Shown here in pieces: positions 11,089-17,759 of a stretch of DNA of 17,759 bases. Made by a program: the position numbers and the translations under genes. Within the stretch, counting starts at the first letter, position 1; the number at the start of each line of letters is the position of its first letter. The stretch spans positions 1 to 17,759 of the forward strand of contig PYIU01000013.1 of assembly GCA_003415625.1 (NCBI GenBank), read 5' to 3'. This DNA is from Aquanectria penicillioides. Its lineage: Eukaryota > Ascomycota > Sordariomycetes > Hypocreales > Nectriaceae. Under the pieces are notes generated by a model. That model had not been told where the DNA came from. It did not search any database and saw only the letters and a list, made by a program, of their open reading frames with translations.

Positions 11089-11419
11089 TCTTAGGTCTCT
11101 TTAAGGGAATTTCTATTAAGCATTAAAAAGCTATACTTTAATTAATTAATATACCTAAAAAAGTCTTTAATTAAATACTAAATTAGGGTCTAAGGTAATA
11201 TAGATTAATCTATTATTGGGTTGGTTAGAAAGATAAAAGGGACCTTAAAGATATAGGAAATAAATAGGCAGTTTTCTTTAATTAATTTTTATTTTTGAAA
11301 TTCTAAATTCCTTGCATTTAGACCCTATTGAAGTCTTAATGCAGCCCCTTATAATATTACTTTATTTATAACTTTCTGCTTTATTTTCTTTCTTTCTTTT
11401 CTTTAAGGGACACTCTAAA

Positions 11420-11435
11420 GCATTCAATTAGATGC
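11420..11435. repeat. Least mutated palindrome copy, GCATTCAATTAGATGC
   Basis: Keeps TCAATT on the left and TAGATG on the right, where other copies have TTAATT and TAAATG. It shows the ancestral word carried C and G inside the core and that the A/T-only form is a RIP product. AAA and TTT flank it (AAAGCAT...ATGCTTT), extending the symmetry. Confidence 0.78.
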
Positions 11436-11502
11436 TTTAACACTCTTTTAAGTTGTTTGCAGCTACTTAAGAAGGCTATTTGGTCTTTAACCGAACTTAC
11501 TT

Positions 11503-11526
11503 ACCCTATACCCTTTTGGATAGGGT
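11503..11526. other. Hairpin in repeat B
   Basis: ACCCTATACC, spacer CTTTT, GGATAGGGT: a near-perfect stem with one bulged base. It is the counterpart of 1435-1458 and lies about 35 bp inside the outer edge of the repeat. Confidence 0.6.
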
Positions 11527-11561
11527 GTGTGTTTTAGCTAGTGTCTTTATCCATTAATACA

Positions 11562-12180
11562 TTTAGAGGTTATAGTAGGGATAAGCCTTTAAGTTATTTA
11601 AAAAGATACTAAAGTATTTAATTAAACTCTTTAGTAATACTTTTAAGCTATTATTAAGAATCTAAAGAAGTGGTGGATAATTAATTGTAAAAATTTAGGA
11701 ATTCCTAGATATTAGAAAACCCATTACTTCTATAAAAATAGGGGGCGTTAGGATTAAAAATGACACTAAAGGTAAGTAAAGATACTAATATAAGTTTGCA
11801 TTCTAGAAAAGAAAACCTATTACTATAGTTAGGGCGGATATATAGAAAAATTCAATAACTTAATATAGTGCCAATATATTAGCATAAAGGTATATAAGGC
11901 AAAATAATAGTGCAAATAATGCATAAGCATTTAATTAAATACTTTTGAATATTAAAGCATACTTAAAACTACTAAAAGCTTAGTTTGCAGACTAAAAAAG
12001 GAAAAGGAAAAGAAAGAAAAAGATTACTTAACCCTTAATTAATTATAGGGGATAGGAAATTTTATTATCCTTACTAGTCTCTAGACTCTAGCTAAAGGGC
12101 GTATATATATACTTATTACTATTTTAATTGGCTACTTTATCTATTATAACTAACTCCAAAAAGCCAGTTTAAATTCATTA
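11562..12180. other. Weakly RIP-mutated island, no gene recognised
   Basis: About 620 bp retaining CCA, TGG, TCA and CpG sites that are nearly absent elsewhere (GTGGTGG, GGGGGCGTTAGG, AGGGCGGATA, AAGGGCGTAT). No long frame or RNA gene was found. It holds a perfect 12-bp palindrome TAGGAATTCCTA (11696-11707), two similar blocks of roughly 30 bp (11714-11747 and 11811-11838), and a palindrome copy GCATTTAATTAAATAC at 11927-11942. A purine-rich run lies at 11997-12022. It may be a single-copy spacer between insertions, or a later arrival. Confidence 0.6.
11714..11838. repeat. Two imperfect copies of a block of about 30 bp
   Basis: GAAAACCCATTACTTCTATA leads into GGGGGCG in the first copy. GAAAACCTATTACTATAG leads into AGGGCGG in the second, about 95 bp later. 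Both have the same order of A-rich start, ATTAC centre and G-rich end with a CpG, differing by a small deletion and substitutions. Confidence 0.4.
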
Positions 12181-12318
12181 AAAAAAAGCTTTATTAAATA
12201 TAATATTACTATTCTTTTTCTTTACTTTTTTTAATTATTTTAATATATATTTTAATTTATTTTATTATTTTATTCTTTTATTATATATATATATTGTTTT
12301 ATTGCAATTTATAACTTT

Positions 12319-12346
12319 AGGAGTTAGGCAGCTAGCCTATACTCCT
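12319..12346. other. Hairpin AGGAG-TTAGGC / GCC-TATACTCCT
   Basis: AGGAGTTAGGC at 12319-12329 pairs with GCCTATACTCCT at 12335-12346 around the loop AGCTA, with one mismatch or bulge. This GC-bearing stem is well kept while neighbouring DNA has decayed to A/T. It lies about 160 bp before the gag relic and could be an RNA structure of the retrotransposon leader. Confidence 0.5.
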
Positions 12347-12429
12347 CTATATATATATACTAAAACACTTATTATAGGAATCCTAATAATTATAATTTAC
12401 TAATGCCTTTAGATAAAAAAATAAAAGGA

Positions 12430-12445
12430 ACATTTAATTAAATGT
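12430..12445. repeat. Palindrome copy ACATTTAATTAAATGT
   Basis: A perfectly symmetrical 16-mer in which both end bases have changed together (G to A and C to T) relative to GCATTTAATTAAATGC. Symmetrical change on both strands is what RIP would give. Confidence 0.7.
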
Positions 12446-12779
12446 AGTTAAATCCCTTAAGCCCTATTAAAAGTAAAGGGGGTCAATATAATTAACAATC
12501 TTTAACTATTTTTTTTAAGTTAATTAATACTACTAATACTAATATTCCTAAAGAGAATAAACTAAATATATTAGCTAAAATAATAAAAGCAACTATTACC
12601 CTTATTTAATTGCTTAATATAATTTTTAATAGAAGGAATATTATATATTTCCTTAAATTATATAATGGATTTATAACTAGCTAAAAAGTTGCAGATAGTG
12701 CAAAGGGCAAAGCTTTAATATACTATATAACCTTTAAAGTATCTTAAGATATTATAAACTTATTAAAAGGCAATAATTG

Positions 12780-13770
12780 GCCTACTATAAAGTAGAACCT
12801 TTTGGAAAAGTATTTAGGATTTAAATCAATTAGATCTACTTAAGAATAAGCTCTAGTAAATAAATATAATTTTAATTTAGTCTATAGAATATAGAGTTAT
12901 CCTTTAGTAGCTTATAAAGTATGCCTAATTTAATAGGAGAGTAAATCCTATTAGCTAAAAGGCTTCTATAGTATAGGCTTAGGCTGTTTATAATGCTATA
13001 CTAAAAAATATTATTATTAATGTTTGCTAATAGAAAGAAAAACACCTAAATACCTTAAGAATAATAAGGTATAAAGAGATAATTAAGTTAATTAAGAACT
13101 TTTTTAATACTAAAAAAGGAATTTAGATCTTTTAGATAGAAGAGAAGGATAATAACTTTAGATATTTTAGGAAAACCAAAAAACCTTTTGCTTATTAAAA
13201 TTAGCTTTAGTATTAAGAGCTTAAGTTCCCTAACTCTATCTAAAGCTTAAAAGGGGAGTTAAGTCTTCTTACTAAAGAAATAAAAAAGCTATAAATTAAT
13301 ATAGCTTAAAATATTATAAATAAGTTATAGAAGTTAAAAAGAATTATACATTAAAAGATTAATTAACTAAAAATAAAATTATTGCTAGTTAAAAACAACT
13401 TTAATTAAATAGAAGAATCTAATTATATATATCCCTATTATAACTTCTATATTAATATAAGTTATAATAGGGATCTAAAGTGCTTCTATTATATAAAAGT
13501 AAGGCATTTTCTAAACTATTGCTTACTTTTTATAGAAAATAAAGAAAGGGGTTTATAGACTATAATAGCAATACTGGCTTTATTAAATAGGGCAATAGGA
13601 ACTTTTACTACTTTTAAAACTAATATATAAGCTTGCTATTAAAAAAGAAGTAAGAAAAATAATTATTTTATAGATCCTAGAATTCTTTATTTTTAAGATT
13701 TATAGCTAAGCTAAGGTTATAATAGTAGATAAGCTAAATGTATAGAAATAGTAGGTTATTAAGAAAGAAA
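12780..13770 (+). pseudogene. Gag relic with CCHC zinc knuckle
   Basis: One frame stays readable for roughly 700 bp up to and past the zinc knuckle, interrupted almost only by TAA/TAG in positions consistent with original Gln. The stretch before the knuckle is rich in Lys, Glu and Asn, as in fungal gypsy capsid proteins. The knuckle starts at 13481: C-FY-Y-IKVR-H-FLNY-C, fitting C-x2-C-x4-H-x4-C with the second Cys changed to Tyr (TGT to TAT). RDLKCFYY before it resembles the usual entry to this motif. Gag would form the particle that packages the element RNA. Upstream of 12780 the frame is uncertain. This gene has no counterpart in the minus-strand copy. Confidence 0.78.
13431..13474. other. 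Perfect 16-bp inverted repeat just before the zinc knuckle
   Basis: ATCCCTATTATAACTT (13431-13446) and its exact reverse complement AAGTTATAATAGGGAT (13459-13474) flank a 12-base loop. It lies in the readable gag frame (YPYYNFYINISYNRD), six bases before the first Cys codon of the knuckle. Confidence 0.75.
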
Positions 13771-13865
13771 AGCATTTAATTAAAGACTTCTTTAGGCATA
13801 CTAATTAACTAAAGTACAGCTCTTTAGTGCTTAATAGGAATTCCCTTAAGAAGACTTAAGAATCT

Positions 13866-14010
13866 AGAGTTAATTGCATTCTTATTGATAATTAAGCTAT
13901 AGAATTAATTAATAACCCTTTTATTGCTAATATTATATTAGAAATTAATGCTGCAAAATGTATAAAAGTAAAATTAAAAGAGAAATTGGCTAGTTAAGAA
14001 AAGGAAAAAG
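13866..14010 (+). pseudogene. Aspartic protease relic, plus-strand gypsy copy
   Basis: The frame reads CILIDN, a stop, then AIELINNPFIANIILEINA. In retroviral-type proteases the hydrophobic strand leads into Asp-Ser/Thr-Gly-Ala and a following Ile/Leu-rich segment. The catalytic Asp codon GAT is kept at 13887-13889. The Gly position two codons later is TAA, consistent with double G-to-A change of GGA, or with a different original codon. The protease would cut the Gag-Pol polyprotein. Similarity fades after about 14010. Confidence 0.68.
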
Positions 14011-14099
14011 GAACTTAGTCTTTTATTTAGGTTATAAATAGGGAACTTATTAAGAATAGGGAGATTGCTAATATTATTCTTAAAGAAAAGGATTAAAAT

Positions 14100-15690
14100 G
14101 CTTTTAATTAAATGCTTAAGGTTATTTAGATAAGGAGATAAGTTTATAAAAAGGTAATAGAATTAAAAGTTTAAATAACTATTAAGGACTTAATTACTCT
14201 TAACTCTCCTTTAGGTAATAATATCTTAAAGATAGTTTTTAATTATATAAAGGGAATAAAAGAAGTTAAATAAATAAAACCTAAACTTTTATTAAAAAAG
14301 AGATAGATCTAGCAAGCTGCTAATTTAATTATAATTAATAATCTAAAAGCAATATTCTTAAAGGAGTACTTTAACTATATTACTAAGCAATATAGTATTA
14401 ATAGTATATTAATTAAAAAGGAATCTAAACCTTATTATATACTATTGCCTAAAGAATACCTTATTAAGGATTAAGGAAGTATTAATAAAGTTAATATTAG
14501 CTATATATAATTAAAGGGAGAAAAGTTATATTTAATTAAATGCATTTAATAGTCTATATAAACGTTTTAGACTAATAGCATTAAAGAACTTTAGCCTAAT
14601 GCTAAGAACTGCCAAAAATTTAAGTAAAGTTAAGTAATTCTAATAGAACAATTTAAAAAGCTTTAGTGAATTTTAAGTTAAAAGGAAATATTATTTTCAA
14701 TAAAATAATATAAAAATACAAGCTAAAAGTAAAGCCTATAAAAGCTTCTACTATATCCTACTTTAATAATTAAATCTAAATGTATAGAGAAATAGATATT
14801 AAGCTATTTTTTAGAAATGTTTAAATAGTATAGAGATTCTATATTGCTTTAAGAGAATATATTTTTATTTCTTTATTTTAGAAATGCTTTTTATTAGGGC
14901 TGCTAAAGTTATATTTAACTATATATTTCCAAAAGGAAAAATACTTCTATAATATTAATTTAGCTTAATTAAGATTATTATACTTACTATTAGGAATATT
15001 AAATAGAATGCCTTAAGGAGTATAGAGACTACTTAAGGCAATTAAAGATAAGTTCCTAAAGTTCTTTTAGACCAATAGAATTATAGGGTCTAAAAGAAAA
15101 CAATAATAAGCAATTAATTAAATAGTTAAATAAGGCATTAATAGAAGCAGTAATTCAATTAATAGTTAGGAATTAATTAAAGGTTAACTATATAAAGGTA
15201 ATAAAGATAAAGAAGAAGCTACAGTTAGCTATATATTAGAGAGGGGAGGTAGTACTTATTAATATAATATATAAATAAAAGCCAATAAAATATATCCTAA
15301 AGATAATATTCTATTAAATAGATCTATCCCTAAAGGGATCTATATTAAAAGGAGAAAAGATAGAAGAAAGTAAAAAGAAACCTTAAAGAGAAGTTTAAGT
15401 ACTTAAAGCTTTTAATACTTAAGTTCTCTAAAATAGCTAAAGGATTAAGGCTATATAAAGAAAGACTTTAGAAAGTAATTAATTAAATAAAAGGGATCTT
15501 TATTAATAAAGAAAGAAGTATTCTTTTAGAAATTCTCTATAATAGAGAAGTAGCATTTATTTAGGATTTTAAAGAGTATAGAAGACTAGACCCTAAAGTG
15601 GCCCCTTTATAGATTATTAAGATAATTAAATATAAAGCTTAATAAATAGGAAATATTTTAATCCCTAAAGGATTAAAAAAGAAAGTTATT
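14100..15690 (+). other. Linker between protease and reverse transcriptase, RIP-mutated
   Basis: About 1.6 kb of the pol region pairing with the minus-strand copy (for example 14345 with 10610). I assign no domain until about 15590, where a block before RT becomes recognisable (IPKGLKKKVIKLLKT near 15660-15700). Palindrome copies lie at 14100-14115, 14528-14543 and 15109-15124, each with a partner in the inverted copy. Confidence 0.6.
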
Positions 15691-15694
15691 AAGT

Positions 15695-16135
15695 TACTAA
15701 AAACTTAAATAAAAAAAGGAATCCTTTAAGAGTTTTATGCTGCCTATTAGAACCTATATATACTAGTGGTGAAAAAGGATAGTAGACTTTACTTAATTAA
15801 TTTAGCTAAAAGATATAATATATATATAATATAGAATAGATTAATTCTTTTAGGAGCTGATGAATTTTTAGCTGAATTTAAAATATATAAAATCCTGACT
15901 TTTTTAGACTTTTTTTTAGGATATAATTAAATTTCCTTAATAGAGGAAAGTTAGGATTTAATAACTTTTAATATACTATTAGGGCTTTTTAAAATGTGCA
16001 CCTTACTATAAAAGGAATTAATTTAATAGTATAGTTCTTAAGGATTATAATTAAAATCTTTTTTAATTTATTATTAAAAGTCTATTAAGCCTTTTTAAAT
16101 AATATTACTATTAAAGGACTAAAAACTAAGTATAA
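15695..16135 (+). pseudogene. Reverse transcriptase relic, plus-strand gypsy copy
   Basis: Clearest domain in the window. In order: KKGIL and the AAY block near 15715-15755; VVKKDSRLYLINLAKRYN from about 15763; ADEFLAEF near 15857; TFLDFFLGYN with the first catalytic Asp kept at 15907-15909; EESxDLITFNILLGLFKMCT at 15946-16005; and PFLNNITIKGLKTKYN at about 16089-16135. The last block is the family's two-Asp active site (Phe-Leu-Asp-Asp type) with both Asp codons changed to AAT (Asn) at 16098-16103. Stops stand at Gln-like positions. The enzyme would copy element RNA into DNA. With its active-site pair lost it is dead. Confidence 0.9.
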
Positions 16136-16553
16136 TAGAGAAGAGATGCTTTTTAGTATATAGAAATTTATTTTAAAGCATTTAATTAATTTAAATAAAA
16201 CTCTTTTAAATATTAAGCTATTTAAGTGCATAATTTCTATAGGGAAGTTAAAGTTCTATTAATATACTACAGTTATTATTGGATATTTATGCAATATAGC
16301 TAAAAGGCAGCTAGTAAAGGAAAAAGTGATTAAGATTAATAAATAGGAAAGATACTATAACCTAAAGTAGGTTAAAGTGTTTTTAGGAATTTATAGGCTA
16401 TTATTAAATTTAGGTTAAAAGATATACCTAAATTGCTAGACCTTTTATTTAATTATTAAGGAAGAATGCTATATAAATATAGAGTAAGGAATAAGCCAAT
16501 ACTATAGTGGTTCTTAAAGAAAAAATAATCTTTACTTCTATTCTAATAATATT

Positions 16554-16790
16554 AGACCTTTCTAAAGGATTTAAGGAGATTATCCTTATAATTAATGCTA
16601 GTAAAGAAGGCTAAGGTATAGTATTAATATAAATAATAAAGGGGAAGAAGCATTTAATAAGGTATAAATCTAGTCTTTAAACTCCTATAGAATAAAGGTA
16701 TAATGCTATTAAACTTAAATATAAGGGCATATTAATAGGATTAAATGCTTTTATAGCTATATATATAAATTGCCCTTTATTTTAAAGATA
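16554..16790 (+). pseudogene. RNase H relic, plus-strand gypsy copy
   Basis: The frame reads LDLSKGFKEIILIINASKEG, a stop where the family has Trp, then GIVLI, KKHLIRYKSSL, a stop at another Trp position, TPIE, a stop, and RYNAIKLKYKGILIGLNAF. This reproduces the gypsy RNase H blocks: Asp-Ala-Ser with Gly-Trp-Gly, the Arg-His-Pro segment, and Tyr-Asp-Ala-x-Lys-x-Glu. The Asp of the Asp-Ala-Ser triad is now Asn, and the later Asp and Glu have also changed. Confidence 0.86.
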
Positions 16791-16954
16791 GATTCTTAAG
16801 TTTTAGTCTATTAGCTTAATAATAAGGCTAGTAAATATTTAGTATAATAATTATTTAATAGATTGATTATATTTTATTATTTAACTTTATTATTTAATAC
16901 ATTTCTAAAAATAAGAATAATATAGCTAATAGGCTATTTAGGAAAAGTCTAAAA

Positions 16955-16970
16955 GCATTTAATTAAATGG
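16955..16970. repeat. Palindrome copy between RNase H and integrase
   Basis: Reads GCATTTAATTAAATGG and falls in the linker after the NRLFRKSK block, which corresponds to the Ala-Leu-Ser-Arg-Arg segment that ends RNase H in gypsy elements. Its partner in the inverted copy is 7990-8005. The position in an interdomain linker, rather than a domain core, may be meaningful. Confidence 0.7.
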
Positions 16971-17089
16971 ACTAAAAGGCTAAAGGTAATATTAAAGAGT
17001 TTATTAATGCTTATCTTAATATTATTAAGATTAAGGATAAATTAATAGAGTTAAAAAAGAATTATAGTGGATCTTTATTGCAATTAAGG

Positions 17090-17759
17090 AAATACTTGCT
17101 TTTATTAAAAAGGCTAATAGGTATTACCCTATAGAATTATTGATGCTTATAGCTAAAGGCTAAAAAACACTTTATAAGAGATAGTTGCTTATAGATTAGG
17201 GCTAAAGAATAAAGAGGTAACTTAAGGTTAGTTGTAAAGAAGGAAGATATTTAAAAGGATTTAATTAATTATGCTATATTAAAAGAGTATTATAGTTATA
17301 AATGCTATTTATGCACTTCTCTTTAAAAGGTACTATTAGTAAGGTGCAAAAAGAAGTATTATAGAAGCTATTAGGCAGTGCCTAATATATTAGATGTATT
17401 CCCTAAAGACTAATAGAAGCCTTTATATCTATTAAGCCTATTTATTTAATAATAAAGAATTTATTTTAATAAATAGTAATATGCCTTTTAAATAAAGGAT
17501 TTAATTTATACTAAAAGCTAAAATGCAACCTTTATAAATAGATAGAGGCTAAGCTAATCTTAAGATTAAATAGTTATTATATTGTAAAATTCTTAAAAAA
17601 CTATACTATTAGTATAGAATGCTAAAAAGAGTGATTATTAATAATAGAAAAGATTAAAAAGGATTCCTAAAGATCTTAATAGCCTTAATATAGAAGTTAT
17701 TTAATATTTTTATTTATAACCTAAAGTAAATGGACTTATTAAAGGTAATTATACTACTA
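17090..17759 (+). pseudogene. Integrase relic, plus-strand gypsy copy, truncated by window end
   Basis: Around 17290-17420 one frame reads ALLFKRYY, two stops, GAKRSIIEAIRQCLIY, matching the Tyr-Tyr-Trp-Pro-Gly block and the Cys-x2-Cys of the integrase zinc-binding domain. The first Cys is kept and the second is Tyr (TGT to TAT). The catalytic core follows. The last 47 bases pair with 7195-7241 of the minus copy and include the YNPKVNG-like block, as YNLKVNG. The remainder lies beyond the window. Confidence 0.78.

Larger units (their letters stand above)
6700..11184 (-). mobile_element. Ty3/gypsy LTR-retrotransposon relic, minus-strand copy, gag missing
   Basis: Reading the minus strand from 11184 leftward gives the pol order of a Ty3/gypsy element: protease, reverse transcriptase, RNase H, integrase. 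The whole 7195-11184 interval matches the reverse complement of 13770-17759. Every domain carries RIP-type stops and missense changes, so it cannot encode a working polyprotein. The left limit is set by integrase C-terminal similarity and is approximate. At the 5' side homology stops at a palindrome core (about 11167-11180), and repeat B follows within a few bases. The gag gene present in the plus copy is absent. No downstream LTR was recognised. Retrotransposition of the intact family would make cDNA from RNA and insert it with the integrase. Confidence 0.9.
11181..11561 (-). repeat. Repeat B: about 380-bp repeat, less mutated inverted partner of A
   Basis: Reverse-complement match to 1401-1780. 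It retains many CpA, TpG and CpG sites that A has lost (TTGGGTTGG, TTGCAGC, ACCGAAC), so it approximates the ancestor. On the minus strand it begins TGTATTAATGG and runs to TAGACCCTAA, right against the 5' truncated retrotransposon. TG at the outer edge and a position upstream of pol would fit a 5' LTR followed by a primer-binding-site region. Against that, the only other copy (A) lies in the opposite orientation and no B-like sequence precedes gag in the plus-strand retrotransposon. It contains the hairpin 11503-11526 and the least mutated palindrome. Confidence 0.85.
12180..12480. promoter_or_regulatory. Possible LTR/leader region upstream of gag
   Basis: About 300 bp before the gag relic of the plus-strand copy. 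It has long T-rich and TATATA tracts, the hairpin at 12319-12346 and a palindrome copy at 12430-12445. An LTR end and primer-binding site are expected here, but I could not delimit them and found no second copy in the window. The assignment rests only on position. Confidence 0.35.
7195..17759. repeat. Large inverted duplication, about 4 kb arms (7195-11184 and 13770-17759)
   Basis: The arms align along their full length with paired coordinates summing to 24950-24955, so indels between them are few. Anchor pairs read directly: 7197 with 17757, 9000-9200 with 15757-15960, 10610 with 14345, 10800 with 14155, 11050 with 13900. Differences are mostly C/T and G/A in both directions. The spacer of about 2.6 kb holds repeat B, the less mutated island and the gag region of the plus copy. 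The arms may extend past the window on the right. Confidence 0.9.
12480..17759 (+). mobile_element. Ty3/gypsy LTR-retrotransposon relic, plus-strand copy, cut by window end
   Basis: Domain order on the plus strand is gag with a CCHC zinc knuckle, protease, reverse transcriptase, RNase H, then integrase, the order that distinguishes Ty3/gypsy from Ty1/copia elements. All domains contain TAA/TAG stops at places where the family has Gln or Trp. It pairs from 13770 onward with the inverted minus-strand copy. The window ends inside the integrase core, at the bases pairing with 7195. No intact open frame remains. Confidence 0.92.

Noticed and set aside
11562..12180. tRNA or 5S rRNA gene in the less mutated island
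   Set aside because: I looked on both strands for a T-loop (GTTCGAATC-like) and for cloverleaf arms and found none.
12180..12480. A second direct copy of repeat B as the 5' LTR of the plus-strand element
   Set aside because: No stretch here reads like the LTR-type orientation of B; in particular the ACCCTATCCAAAAGGGT hairpin is missing.
140..17759. Mitochondrial or plastid origin because of the extreme A+T content
   Set aside because: The DNA is joined to a TTAGGG-type telomere, holds nuclear LTR-retrotransposon domains, and shows no organellar gene. RIP explains the composition.
1..17759. CRISPR array
   Set aside because: The recurrent palindrome is irregularly spaced (hundreds of bases apart) and lies inside element coding regions. 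There is no regular repeat-spacer pattern.
16554..17759. Host RNase H or a host integrase-like gene
   Set aside because: The domains occur in gypsy order with RT immediately upstream and are duplicated in the inverted copy with the same RIP pattern.

Overview
The window is a chromosome end of a filamentous ascomycete (Pezizomycotina type). It opens with about 139 bp of CCCTAA repeats, the C-rich strand of a TTAGGG telomere. Nearly everything after that is extremely A+T-rich, rich in TpA and poor in CpA/TpG. That is the signature of repeat-induced point mutation (RIP), the fungal process that converts C to T in duplicated DNA. I found no intact protein gene, tRNA, rRNA or CRISPR array. Everything recognisable is a mutated relic of a transposable element.

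Layout. 1-139: telomere. 140-1400: RIP-degraded subtelomeric DNA with nothing recognisable. 1401-1780: repeat A, about 380 bp, which returns in inverted orientation as repeat B at 11181-11561. 1783-3400: nothing recognisable. About 3480-4500, minus strand: a coding-like relic interrupted almost only by RIP-type stops, not identified. 4541-4606: a 13-bp inverted repeat. 4607-6700: strongly T-rich on the plus strand, including a degenerate repeat of roughly 10 bp near 6060-6150. About 6700-11184, minus strand: a Ty3/gypsy LTR-retrotransposon relic (protease, reverse transcriptase, RNase H, integrase). 11181-11561: repeat B. About 11562-12180: the least mutated stretch. 12180-12480: possible LTR or leader with a hairpin. 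About 12480-17759, plus strand: a second copy of the same retrotransposon (gag with zinc knuckle, protease, RT, RNase H, start of integrase), cut by the window end.

The two retrotransposon copies form a large inverted repeat: 7195-11184 pairs with 13770-17759, with paired coordinates summing to about 24954. Their differences are mostly C/T and G/A, and each copy keeps bases the other has lost, so both were mutated separately after the duplication. The minus copy lacks gag. Its homology to the plus copy stops at a palindromic word and repeat B begins at once.

The most unusual signal is a 16-bp palindrome, GCATTTAATTAAATGC, with a less mutated form GCATTCAATTAGATGC in repeat B. It recurs at about 16 or more places in the retrotransposon copies, in repeats A and B and in the unassigned DNA. 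A second signal is a context effect on RIP: surviving CpA sites are mostly in GCA, while CCA and TCA are nearly gone.
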